This document shows positions 32,529 through 43,399 of a DNA stretch of 64,000 nt, piece after piece. The translations under genes and the position numbers were made by a program. The notes under the pieces were generated by a model. It did not search any database, was not told the DNA's origin, and saw only the letters and a program-made list of their open reading frames with translations. Every line of letters begins with the position of its first letter. Position 1 is the stretch's first letter. Source of the DNA: Meghimatium bilineatum (Eukaryota > Mollusca > Gastropoda > Stylommatophora > Philomycidae); NCBI GenBank assembly GCA_034231615.1, contig CM067317.1, forward strand, positions 17,374,264-17,438,263, read 5' to 3'.

Positions 32529-35500
32529 ATACTTCTTGATTAGAAATTAGCATCACAGCACCTGGGGCACTCCCATAAGTGCTCCGCACTCTGTTCTATC
32601 AGCCACCTCAGTGTATGAAGAGTCCAGGTCAGGTGTTTATTGCATGATCATCGGAACTTTCCAAAAAATATTACTTTTCCTTCCCTCCTCTCCAGACATT
32701 CCCATTTCTGACATTCTCTGTATGTGTGCGTTTTCAGCCTCATTGACATCATCTTCATCTTGAAATGCATTTATTACTGCCTTCATCAAGTCTATCTCTT
32801 ATCAGTATTGTACCGTATATCGCCGCATTGCCTACCAATAAGTAGGCTCTCTCGTTTCCTCTGACCCCAACATGACCAGTGCAGTATATCCATGTAATGA
32901 ATGGTCTGGACAATTGAGTTATTAAAGTTATTGCTTTCGCAGCATGAACTTTTCTATCTTGCGCAACATACTTTAGGAGTCTGTGAGTATTACCGAGTGT
33001 GTTGATGTTTCAGTTATCAACCAATTAAGTGCTGCTGTAACTCACTCTATCTCTATCCTCATGCTCGATGTGACAGTGGAGTATTCTAAGATTTTCGACC
33101 AACTTCAAACCGTTTCTGTAGGCAACAAAACCCCACCCGGTTTTATTTGTTAGTTAGTTAGTTAGTCGTCGGATCATCATCACTGCAAACTGGACACATC
33201 CATAGTTGCTCCGATCTCTCCTTGAGTGTATCCGCCATCACACTTCTGCTGACAGTACCGGTCCTATGCTGGTTGACCATCATTCTTCTGCGCCCTCCAA
33301 AATTTTCACCTCTAGCAACACCGCATTTCAATCCCTGATCTTTAATCATAGCCATTGAAAAGGAATCATCATCCACATTAGTCTCACTCTCGCGTGTTAT
33401 ATCTCTTAAGGAGTTCAAAACGTCAGCGCGATCCATTGCCCCATCGCCCTTTGCCACAATCGCACACGATGCCAGTTGATCCGCTCTTTCATTGCCTCGA
33501 ACGCCCACATGTCCCGGCACGAAAATAAATGTAACCGCTTTCAAGCTCGCATTTCTCAAGGCCTCAATCCACTGTTCGCGAACGAGACCCACTTGTACCT
33601 TCTTAATCATACTCATAGAGTCACTCAAAATGCAGACCTGCGTTACTTTCTGTGTGCGTAGCCACTCAAATGCCTTGGTCACCGCCATAGTCTCCATGGT
33701 CATACTATTCGTAGTGACTGCAAAGTCACCACTTTCCTCCTTGATCGTTTTACCTGCGCACTGAGCTGTAAAGGCCCAAGCACTGCGAACATGCCTAATT
33801 ACAGATCCATCAGTGTATATAATCACATCCCCCTCTTTGGTATTCTCACTGATTAAAGCATGCACTTCTTTCTCCACAGCTGTGGGACACCATTCTCTGC
33901 ATTCCCTGTACCCAACCGGTTTTATTTGTATTTCTATTAACTGAGTCATCTGTATATATAATTATGTCTTGTGGTTTCGAGTGTATCTGGGCAAGTTCAT
34001 GTAATGTAACCTGGACTCTTACACCCATCCATTTCCGACATGCTTTATCTAGTTGTATTGTTACTTTAGTCAGTGATTTTTTCTCAATGTCTACCTCCAC
34101 CCATTCACTGCTTTTTCCTATTCTTCTAATTCACATACTCTTCGCAGCCTCTGCCGTCTATGATCTGCCCGCTTGATTAGTTTCCCTTTGACTCATCTAG
34201 ACGTTGGTGTAATGGATGTGGTTGTAGTCTGTCACTTTAAGGTACAACCTAACCTGTGCTACCGAAGTCGCAACTTTAATGCTGGGGAGATTAAGCAGAA
34301 ATCTCATTGCTGTGATGGGTGTATCCCTAGTACATCCCAGTACCGTTCTCATTTCTTCATTTTCGACTTTTTCCCGATCTATCGATTTGTGTCTGTGACA
34401 GTGTTAGTACACGGATACTATAATCTATGATAGATAGCACCATCACTTGTAGAAGCAGAAACAGTAACCATTGCTGTATGTCGAATCACCTTGATAACAC
34501 TGATCCCTCTTTTAACCTTCTGACTCATATTTGTGATGTGCTTGTTGAATGAGAGAATTCTTTCAAAGGTTATCCCAAGATATTTAATGTCCTGTTCTCT
34601 TTTAATGAATGAACCCATGAAACTGACATCTGGCAGTGTCATTGACCATATTATTACTCTAGGAGCAGCAGAAGACTTGCTTTCCAGAAATCTATCACAT
34701 CGTTTTGTGTCCTGCACCATATTGACAATTGATCTAGTCCACTCTGTACAATGTCAGATATATCTGTTCTGTTGCTGCCCATGTCGTATAATAGGATACC
34801 ATCAGCGTATGTTAGAACTCTACAATTGCTAGAGGTTTCAATTGAGTAATTTTCAACATATAAACATGAAACAGCACCGGGGACAGAGGAGATCCTTGTG
34901 GCAGACAGGTAATATTGTTTTCATCTCAGCCGTCCAGTATCCACATCTCATGGCAACATGTCTACAGAATAGCTCATTTTCTATCCAGCTAATGATCCAC
35001 GGATGGATATCCTGTTACCGTAACATGTCAACAATATGAGTGTAACTAACTATTGTACACATCTTCTAAGTCTATTGCTGCAACTACAAATTCCTCTTTA
35101 TTATGAAACTCTTCATAAACTTCATATGCAAGAACTTCTGCAACTGTGACTGTATATTCTGAGCCTGTATGAACTTAGGTTATTTGAGAAATCGCCTTTG
35201 ATCACTAGTTTCCTGGTTATGCATCTAGCAACAATTCTTTCCAGAATTTTAACGTACACATTCTGCAGTGTGATGATGCGATCACTTTTTATGTCAGCCG
35301 CATCTTTTCCTGGTTTTGGCACGGGTGCGAGATTGCTATAATCGCTGTACTGGTATCACTCCTGTTTTCAGAATCACAGTATAATCATATGTCCTCTTAG
35401 CTAGCATATTCTCCCCAGTATCTTTAAGTAAGCTGTACCTGATTCCATCCGGATCTGGAGCTCCATGAGATGTATTCTTAATAGCGAGTTGCACTACACC

Positions 35501-35737
35501 ATTTCTGTAAGCTACATAGGTCAATGAAGAAGAAAACAGAAACGAAACTCAGTACAAGCGTGAAGGACGACTCAGGGCAGACATTGACATCAGTTGAGAT
35601 GAAAGACAAACACAATCTTCAACAAACTAATCAGGGTGACATGATTCAACACAAAGCAATGCATTGTACCCAGACATCAGTCTGGATATCAGGGCCAATG
35701 AAGATGTTGTAGCTTTCAGATGTTGTAGGTATATACT
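32529..35737 (-). mobile_element. RNase H-bearing LINE (I/Nimb-like), 5'-truncated, about 3.2 kb including a nested copy
   Basis: Candidate boundaries are 41-bp direct repeats (32488-32528 and 35738-35778; about 37 positions agree). Minus-strand order is: RT start (AIKNTSHGAPDPDGIRY at about 35490-35440, then PKPGKDAADIKSDRI and ITLQNVYVKILERIVAR), RT thumb (IKYLGITFERILSFNKHI at about 34610), first RNase H aspartate (IIIYTDDSVN near 33960), the later RNase H part left of the nested element, and a C-terminal WECPRC motif near 32570. Missing are the endonuclease and any gag-like ORF. Frameshifts are frequent. The outer 5' part, 35525-35737, has no motif. Confidence 0.8.
33151..33915 (-). mobile_element. 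Nested RNase H LINE copy with open RNase H domain
   Basis: Flanked by CCGGTTTTATTTGT at 33137-33150 and 33916-33929, so 765 bp were inserted. The minus frame is open from the insertion edge to a stop at 33158. The RNase H signature is complete: IIYTDGS (Asp), TMETMAVTKA (Glu), CILSDSMS (Asp), and GHVGVRGNERADQLAS (Asp). The C-terminus is LKERSEQLWMCPVCSDDD, with the W-x-C-P-x-C motif. The 3' end is a (CTAA)n-type tail, seen as TTAGTTAGTTAG on plus. It was 5'-truncated on insertion, so it could not have been autonomous, but its ORF has not decayed, which suggests it is younger than its host LINE. Confidence 0.9.
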
Positions 35738-35860
35738 AAAACTATCCTGTATGAGATTGTCATTAGAAATGAAGGTATGCACTAGATAGAGGATATGTTA
35801 CGAGATGTGCGACGCCATGAAAAATGTTAGTTGCAAACACAAACATTGACACAAACATTG

Positions 35861-36049
35861 CCCGAATTGGGAGTGAGGATGGGCGTGGTCTGTAGAGAAC
35901 CCCTGACAAAGATTGCAGAAAGAGCAGTGAACAAACTTAGAATCGGAACCATCAGCCGTTATACACTGAGAGATTTACTGAAGCGGAGATCTGAGCACCA
36001 ATGGATGTGTTCGGTGTGCGAAGAAGATAATCAACATACCTAATACCTA
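35861..36049 (+). mobile_element. RNase H LINE 3' end, short truncated copy
   Basis: Flanked by ACACAAACATTG at 35849-35860 and 36050-36061; an extra overlapping copy lies at 35837. Reads KLRIGTISRYTLRDLLKRRS then EHQWMCSVCEEDN and ends with CCTAATACCTAA. Same C-terminal motif as 33151. Confidence 0.85.
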
Positions 36050-36061
36050 ACACAAACATTG

Positions 36062-36555
36062 ATGAAAGCTTCCTTAAAACATTCATTTCATAACATTACT
36101 TCCAGGACAATATATACAGTTAAACAATGTTTCACCAAAACAGCTCACACACAAATAAAACGAATGTTACTATAGAAAGAACTCACATCATTGTGTACAA
36201 CCAACCAGTACCGTGAAGCTGCAAATCAGGTAGCATATCCTTCTATCTAAAGATACGTGTAGGAGCACATGAAGATTGTACACTAGTATACGACTAGGTA
36301 AGAAAAGGTCAGTTTAAATGGGTTACTTAAATATAATAAGACTCCGTTCTCAGACCCTTCAGGTTCTGGGTTCAATCCACGGTTGGAACAGGTTTTTTTC
36401 TTTCAGAAGTACAATCAAAATCCTTCCTGTACATGTCGCGGAGTCTACTATGGCAAAGCGGCCTTTATTTCCACAACTCAAAGAAAGCCCCCATCTACTC
36501 CTTTACAGGAAAATATATGCAGTAACGAAAGTTTTAAATAGAGTAATTCTGTTTA
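36062..36555. other. Mostly unassigned, with a tRNA B-box-like string
   Basis: CTGGGTTCAATCC at about 36366-36378 resembles a polymerase III B box, and may be a decayed tRNA-derived SINE head. No other feature. Confidence 0.35.
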
Positions 36556-36558
36556 ATG

Positions 36559-36715
36559 AAATGTGGGTTTAAGAGGCTGACTTGATTGCTCGTATGTCAG
36601 CGTATTGAAATGTGGGTTTAAGAGGCTAAATTGATTGCTCGTATGTCAGCGTATTGAAACGTGGGTTTAAGAGACTGACTTGATTGCTCGTAGGTCAGTA
36701 TTGAAATGTTGGTTC
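36559..36715. repeat. 49-bp minisatellite, about 3 copies
   Basis: Unit: GAAATGTGGGTTTAAGAGGC, then TGACTTGATTGCTCG and TATGTCAGCGTATT. The third copy has GACTGAC and a 3-base deletion. Confidence 0.9.
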
Positions 36716-36734
36716 AAAAGAAGAAAATACGTCT

Positions 36735-38160
36735 ACGTGTAGTGGCGGTAGCGCAATTATAGTGCACTGCCTTTCGAGCCGTGGGATTCTGGTTATATTT
36801 GGGGTGCAAAGGGAACGCATTGCTCTAGGCGGACCCAGTGTTAGCAGATAACCAAGATCCCAAATGTACCTCCACGCGATGCACCCTGGCAGCAGATATA
36901 CAGCAGCTCGAGCTGATTCTGGCCAAATCATTTGGGGATCATGTCCGAGAATGTGGAGGTAGCAGATGGAAAGAGATTTGACTGCACAAGAGACAGACAA
37001 TATCTCCGACACCACCAGCATCACCACATATAGCGACACTGTCGACATACAGTGAAGCTAGCCAGTCCAGTCCGAACATTGGAGGGGCGGCCAATGTAAA
37101 ATGCTCATAAAGGTCGAGAGACAAATAGATTTCATACCGAATACAATGAAACAATGAAAGGGCAGAACAGCGCTAGAGGATAGCGCGAACTGCAAATAGA
37201 AAGTGAAAAGTCTCTAGGAAAGGGGAACTACAAGCTCCGTCAGCTCGAGACGAGCATCTAGTTACCTGTGTTCCTTACAGGCAGAGACCCAGACCCATTC
37301 ATTGGCGTCTGGTAAAGCAAGAAGACCTAATCCAACTCTAATGTCGAGCCTTCCTAAACCGGAAATATGCTCGCGAAGAGAAAGGGTTCTGTACCCGGCT
37401 TAGGCAAGAAAGGGACAACGATGGTAGTCCTGGCCCAACTCTACTGTCAAAGTTTCCTATACCGGAAGTGCACTTGCAGAGAGAAAGGGTTCCGTACCCG
37501 ATGGGCTCAGGCACAAAAGGGACAACGATTTAGCCCTGGCCCAACTCTACTGTCAGGTTTTCCTACACCGGAAATACACGTGAAGAGAGAAAGGGTTCAG
37601 TACCTGATGGGCTCAGTCGCTATTGGGACAAGGACGCTCACTCGAGAACGCCTTGCTCTCAAACGCGTGGTGTGAGACTCGAACTTAGACAAGGGGTACA
37701 CGATGTCGGTGAATGACACCTCGGCTAAGAGGGCGAAAGAGCCAGGGTCCACCTCCTCTTTTGAGTTCTTCCCCTTAAGGAACCAAGCTCACGGATGAGA
37801 AACGGTTCAGTACCCAATGGACACAGTCACAGCACGTCCAATTACACGAGGCAAGTTCATAGACAGTGGAACACCTCGTGCGAGTCAGACGAGAGCAAAA
37901 ATCGTCTGGGCGAAGAGTCGCCACTACGCGTGCATGGAGACAGATATAGAGGCTGTCACAGGCTAAGGGTAGCCCACCCGAATTGTCATATAACGGTGGC
38001 ACAACGTAATCACGCTCCCGGTGGAAATAGCACGGATATCCGTTATGGTTACAATGGAGCGAACGCAAAACAAACAAACAAACTGGTTATATTTGTCTAT
38101 CCACTGGGAAAATGTTAGAGAACGCCAGCGGCTTCTAGGTTGACCCAACCTACGAACATG
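36735..38160. repeat. GC-richer repetitive island with tRNA-like head and internal tandem units
   Basis: Base composition is clearly richer in G and C than the surroundings. The left edge reads GGTAGCGCAATTA...TGCACTGCCTTTCGAGCC, similar to a tRNA-derived SINE head. At about 37360-37620 a unit of about 110-115 bp occurs 2.5 times, each with GAGAAAGGGTT, GTACC and CCTGGCCCAACTCTACTGTC. No long reading frame carries a recognisable domain. It may be the untranslated start of a retrotransposon or an independent repeat; I cannot decide. Confidence 0.55.
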
Positions 38161-38215
38161 GGTTCCAAATATTTTTTGAAATAAAAGGATTTCATAACTA
38201 TTCATAAGTATACTA

Positions 38216-38445
38216 GTTAGTTAATCGTTGGATCATAGTCACTACACTCCGGACAAGGTTTTCAGATCTGTCCTTGAGTGTTAGTTAGTTAATCGTTGGA
38301 TCATCGTCACTCCACTCTGGACAAGTCCATATGTGCTCAGATCTCTCCTGGAGGGTATCCACCATTACAAGTTGACTGACTGTCCCAGCACAACGTTGAT
38401 TGACCAGCAATCTTTCTCGCCCACGAAACCGCTCCTTTCTAGCGA
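38216..38445 (-). mobile_element. RNase H LINE 3' end with internally duplicated terminus
   Basis: Flanked by CATAAGTATACTA at 38203-38215 and 38446-38458. On plus it begins GTTAGTTAATCGTTGGATCA, runs to TCTGTCCTTGAGTG, then restarts with GTTAGTTAGTTAATCGTTGG at about 38280 and continues with TCTGGACAAGTCCATATGTG. So the last 65 or so bases of the element are present twice inside one insertion. Confidence 0.85.
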
Positions 38446-38689
38446 CATAAGTATACTATTTGCCTCGAATAATTCGGTACTTATACAGTTCCTCATTTAT
38501 CGTAAGTAACATGAACTAGAGACTACTTTTTAATGTGGCAGTACGTATTTTGAATATATACAAATGCTCCCGAGTATTAAATGTAGTGTAGGGATGAAGT
38601 ACATCATAGTATTGTATGTAGTATAAACTGAGATAACATACACATACTACAAGATTGGGAGATGGCAGAATATCATAGGACACACGCAC

Positions 38690-38785
38690 ACATGTAAGCA
38701 CACATACGCACACACACGCACGCACGTACACACATATGTCTATATACACACACGAACGCGCACACACACACACATATATATATGT
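38690..38785. repeat. CA-rich simple repeat
   Basis: Imperfect CACACA/CGCACA tract followed by ATATAT. Confidence 0.9.
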
Positions 38786-38789
38786 ATAT

Positions 38790-39165
38790 TAAAAAAATAT
38801 GATTTGCAGGTTTGATTTTCTTGAGGACAGATTACAGTGTATAGTACAAATAGTTCCATATAGGTAGATAAATATATTTAACAATACTTTTTGTGTGTGA
38901 TCTTTTTACAAGCTCTCACCGGATGCATCCTTCAGCAGGACATATGGTTCTACACAAATAACCAGAGCTCACCAATAGGAAAATGTGATCGTATTATAGC
39001 GTAATTGTTTCATGTTAGTAAGATTAAATAATTCAGTCCTTCCTTGACCGCTGTTAGACAAAGATAATTAGTTCTCTTTTTTTTTAACCAGCAGGTAACA
39101 ATTGTAATGCTTGTTATTGTAATATATTGTTATTACTTCTATGTTTTCTGATTTTCAAAGTGTCT
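38790..39165. other. Unassigned AT-rich sequence
   Basis: No motif recognised. Confidence 0.4.
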
Positions 39166-39169
39166 TGGA

Positions 39170-39420
39170 AGAATATTGAACATAAAATGTACACTTTTTA
39201 AAGCCAGCAGTTCCCTAAGGAAAAAAGCAAATTTAGAATTTGTGTCAAGAGCTGTTGTAAGAGGAAGACGCTGGCAGTGCATCACCGTTCAGAGGAAGAG
39301 AAAGAGAGAAATTGCTGTATTTATTTCTCTATGGAATGAAAGGATGCCACTAACTGAACTTATTAACAATGCAAGAAACAGAGATTGTGGAGAAACATGA
39401 TCGAATACACTTAATTGAGC
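39170..39420 (+). mobile_element. LINE family B C-terminal fragment
   Basis: The plus frame 39176-39400 includes RGRRWQCITVQRKRKRE and PLTELINNARNRDCGET, the same C-terminal block as 21786-22006 and 63270-63500. Confidence 0.7.
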
Positions 39421-40042
39421 TTAGTACTTGATGTTTTTGAGTTTCACATGTTTTCTAAGTGGTTGAATGGCACCGCTAGTCAAAACACTTCGAGCAAAAA
39501 ATGACTTCTGATGAACCACAATCTTATGTATTATACGTTTTATCTTTTTCCCTGACACTTCAAAATAAAATAGAAACTAATTCATTGAGAATACTTGACG
39601 AATTCTTGAACAAGACAGATCCGACTGGAGTCGCAGAATCAAGAGTGGTGTTGCAGCTGCAGAAAACCCTCAGACATTGAATTGCGCAACAAAAACGTGC
39701 TAGAAGAAGGCAAGAGCTGCTCTGACCAATGTTCTACAGACTACTCCCACGCATGCTCAGAGTGTGGTAGACAATTTCAGTCACACTTAGTCACAGTCGT
39801 GCACACCGCAGACATCCTCATCCTCATCATCATCCTCATCATCATCATCATCATCTCAGTTGAGCTGAATGGTTATCGTCGATTTCCACGGATAAACATC
39901 ATCTTGTTAATTGATAAATGAAATGTCACTCTATAAAAGATTTTAAGAAACCGCTATTCTCTTCCTATTCTATCAGCAAACAGTACTAGAGAAGTTTATG
40001 AATGAACAAACTAATTTGAGATTTGCAATGATTTATTGAAAT
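39421..40042. other. Unassigned sequence with a short (ATC)n tract
   Basis: A TCATCA repeat lies at about 39817-39857. The open frame around it (39682-39921) has a few Cys/His residues (CSECG..F.SHL) that look zinc-finger-like in isolation, but there is only one such group and no splice context, so I do not call a gene. Confidence 0.4.
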
Positions 40043-40196
40043 CCCACAGAAGTTGGATGTGTCGGGCCATTGGCGTAAATAAAATGACAACACAACGCCT
40101 TTTCATTCTTTAGACTACATCCTGCTGGAAATCTACTAGATTACAAGAGATATCCAGCGGGAATTTGAGAATGAACTCTGAAGATGAAGAAAAAGA
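40043..40196 (+). mobile_element. SINE-S copy, plus
   Basis: Begins CCCACAGAAGTTGGATGTG, continues with TCGGGCCATTGGCG, TAAATAAAAT, AGACTACATCCTGCTGG and GAATTTGAGAATGAACTC, and ends in GAAGATGAAGAAAAAG. A deletion removes the CCATGGTCC part. A short TGAAAT repeat flanks it, too short to be decisive. Confidence 0.85.
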
Positions 40197-40777
40197 AAAC
40201 TGAAATGGGAACTTATTTGAGTACATGTGGATGAACTAACCAGGCTAGACGGAGTTTTATCTCTACGTATGGGTTCGTTAATGCATGCGAGACCCTTGGC
40301 GATATAAAGCCTATTTATCATGCCTTATTAATTACTCATCATTTTTGGTCACTATTGTTATACTTTGTGTAACAGCCAATGAAAATAAAGGGGATAGACA
40401 AATGAATCATATTAAAAGGCTGGATTTCCTATTAGCCATTAGGTCTTAGATTGGAGACAGTGCTGACAACGGATACACAAGTTACACACATTACTACATC
40501 CATAACTTTCCAGAATACATTATTCCATTACTGTTTTGTGTAACTTTTTTTTTTACATATTCGATAATTGTATAATTTTTATAGTGATTAAATCAATTAA
40601 TCATAAATGTCCTTATAAACTGAGAGAATGATTCATTAGTTCTTCAATTCATACCTTCAATCATTTTAAGTCTGATGGAACAAAACAACGGATTCAAGTA
40701 ACGTGCAGTGGAAACCATATTTTATCCTGTGACAGACAATTTTATTTCAGCAGCAATAATTTAATACCACACAACAA
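40197..40777. other. Unassigned AT-rich sequence
   Basis: No motif recognised. Confidence 0.4.
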
Positions 40778-40985
40778 GCACCATCAACCCGATATTCACA
40801 AAGACCGCGGTGCTCTGGTAATGGCATGTGGTGCCTGCGAAATGTAAATTAAAAAGTTCTCGCGAGCACTTAACGATCATGAAATCCCTTTATATTTCAA
40901 ACTCTGTTACATAATACGAAACAAATTGTTACTATTAACGATTGGGGGGGGGCGTGCAGGGTGTGCACGGTGAAATAAAGATAGT
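40778..40985 (+). mobile_element. Dispersed repeat, hAT-like, copy 2
   Basis: Aligns with 9462-9675 over its whole length (see that entry). A G run at about 40944-40952 interrupts it. Confidence 0.5.
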
Positions 40986-41035
40986 TATATAACAGTTTTT
41001 GCACTTTCACCGTCACTATTACTTTATCTTTAACC

Positions 41036-41080
41036 ATCCATCCATCCATCCATCCATCCATCTATCTATCTATCTATCTT
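41036..41080. repeat. (CCAT)n/(CTAT)n microsatellite
   Basis: About seven CCAT units pass into five CTAT units. Confidence 0.95.
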
Positions 41081-41439
41081 CTTTTATTGCCGAAAACGGT
41101 GCATATGGCATAAGCAAACATTACATTTTATAGTGCTGACACACTCAGTATTGCAAGTGGGTGGTGCTTGCCGACATAAATGGTTGTGAACCTAGACCCT
41201 ACCATGACATCGATAGAATTTATCTCTCTTCACCAGCAGCGAGCCATCAAGAAATTGTATTCAAAGACAACATTAGAATATTTTATAGCAAGGAGCAATT
41301 TGTAAGAGTATTTTCCGAAGTTCAAGCTAAGCATTAGAAACTTATAATATCACATCCACTTCGGTAATTGCATTGACACTTTGCTATATGTACTACTGGT
41401 ATCATAAACATGTGATATATTTGCTATTGTTATTATAGT

Positions 41440-42132
41440 CAGAGGCGTCATTATGTCGGTGCGGGGGATGGGATTGCACCGGGTCATATCATCACATAGC
41501 GGTGATACCAAAATGAAAAATATTACAGTCTATTATTCTTTGTCAATCTATGAAGTTACTGCTATGCAAATTTTCTGCTCAGAGACAGGAAATTATTATT
41601 GAAATATAAAAATATCTCAGTTTTGTTAGTTATAAACACAATGATGTGTTATAGTTTTGCATGTACAATAATTTTTCCAGAAGATAACATTAGCCTAATA
41701 AAAGAAACGAGCAAACCTAACGATTATGTTTTTTCGTTTCTTTGTACTAACTTCTGATAAGTTGCACCGAATTACTGTCAAATTAAAAATATTTGCAAAT
41801 ATTCACAGGTTAGTTCACCAAAAAAAAACACGAACTTTACAAATGAACGAATTGAGTGCAGTTTCGCACATTTAACTAGTTGACGTCTATCCTACAATAT
41901 TGTTTCTTTTGTTTTGCTTGTGTAAAGTAAACTTGATTATTATCTATAGGGGAGTAGTTGCGACAAACCGGTGCCTCGGTATTTTTGTTGTTGTCAGGCA
42001 ATGCCCCGGAACTTTTTCCAAGCGGTGTTTTTTAAGATAAGTTGAATCTGACTGCCCCGGTAAATTTTTGTGGAAACACCCTTTTTTAGAAGACGAAGCG
42101 CCCTGTCCCTTTTTGTTATGCCTGCACCCCTG
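41440..42132. mobile_element. Probable hAT-type non-autonomous element
   Basis: Left end CAGAGGCGTCATTATG and right end CATGCCTGCACCCCTG-like (GTTATGCCTGCACCCCTG) form imperfect inverted termini resembling hAT ends. Flanking octamers ATTATAGT and ATTATCTA agree only in the first five positions. Internal GC-rich clusters (GCACCGGGT, GGTGCCTCGG, TGCCCCGG) mirror each other. No transposase is present. Confidence 0.45.
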
Positions 42133-43002
42133 ATTATCTAAATATAATTATCTCTCACCTCTGTCCACAAATAATACTTTTAGTTTTTATCGAGAGGTGG
42201 TATTTGTTATACTGTTTTTATCGAGAGTTGGTATTTGCTCTACTTGCTATTACTGAGATTTGACGTGTAGCAGAGATATCGATATATACATACATGAATA
42301 TAACACTCGTCACAAAGAGAGATTTTCCTTCGTAACTTGCAGTTTTGAACCAATTTTCATTAGTATAATTAAAAGAAAGGTACTTGTACAGGATAGTTTT
42401 GTGTACTGGTCTTTATCAGTGTCACTTATCTTAGTGGGTATTCTGAATCATTTACGTGTTTTTCATTAGCTGGTGACATAAAGTAAACGTAACAAGACAC
42501 ACAATATATCGCATTATTCAAGATGTGTGACGATGTGTGACATCAAAGGGCAAAACTATTCTGATGAAAGTTTGGTCATTATAATAATTGAAGGGTATTC
42601 TGAACATACCATTGCTTTTCAACTATTTTTTAATTATTGAGGTGCCACTACTACAGATAATGGTATCGCCAGTACAATTTAGATGGTCCTTGTGCGAACC
42701 ACCTAGTCCCACGAATAGGGATTGCGAGGCGAGCTCAATATCACTCGGCTAAAGCGCAGAAGCATCGTAAAATCGTAAATACTGTTCATGAAATCATGGA
42801 TATTTGTGGTAACAACCGTCCAATTCTGTGACGCCGCTGATATTTCATGTATATATCAGATGTCTGTGTATGTGTACTACTATTATCATTAACGTAACGA
42901 AAGTATTCTTTTTTTAGAGAATTATAATATTTTATAGAGCAGTGTTTCTTATATATATATTCTTATATATAAGTATATCTATTATCTTTTTCTCTACTTT
43001 TG
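42133..43002. other. Unassigned AT-rich sequence
   Basis: The plus frame 42260-42469 has no domain signal. Confidence 0.4.
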
Positions 43003-43010
43003 CGTTAAGG

Positions 43011-43383
43011 CAGGGATCGGGAATCTTTTTGTCTGTGAGAGCCATACATTATGTTTAAAACTAAAAATTCAAGTAAATGTGTGCATTTTGTGTAATTTCA
43101 ACACTAAAAGCGCAATAATTATGTTTCCGAATTCTTTTTAATAACATTGTTATGCTGTTGTTAATCAATAATGAGTATTTCTTACCATTAGTGCGACTTC
43201 TGATGCTGAGCTACAGTAGACTTTAGCTCATTTGTAGAATGAAATATTGATATGCAATTAATATGTCGATCAAAGGAGTCTAAAGAAACCTTTTTTTTTT
43301 ATAATCGAAAAGTTGTCTGTGAGCCAGATACAGCCATCAATAGAGCCACATCTGGCTCGCGAGCCATGCGTTCCTGACCCCTG
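43011..43383. mobile_element. hAT-type MITE (373 bp)
   Basis: Ends CAGGGATCGGGAAT (left) and, on the other strand, CAGGGGTCAGGAAC (right): 14-bp inverted repeats with three differences. Flanked by CGTTAAGG (43003-43010) and CTTTAAGG (43384-43391), an 8-bp duplication with one change. Subterminal GAGAGCCATAC and GCTCGCGAGCCATG are in mirrored positions. Typical of non-autonomous hAT elements; no coding capacity. Confidence 0.8.
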
Positions 43384-43399
43384 CTTTAAGGCGTCACAG

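Noticed and set aside
39682..39921. Zinc-finger-like residues in an open frame
   Set aside because: One C-x-x-C/H group only, immediately followed by simple repeat translation; no second finger or splice evidence.
41440..42132. Calling this a certain hAT insertion
   Set aside because: Flanking octamers agree in only five of eight positions and the ends are imperfect, so it is kept as probable.
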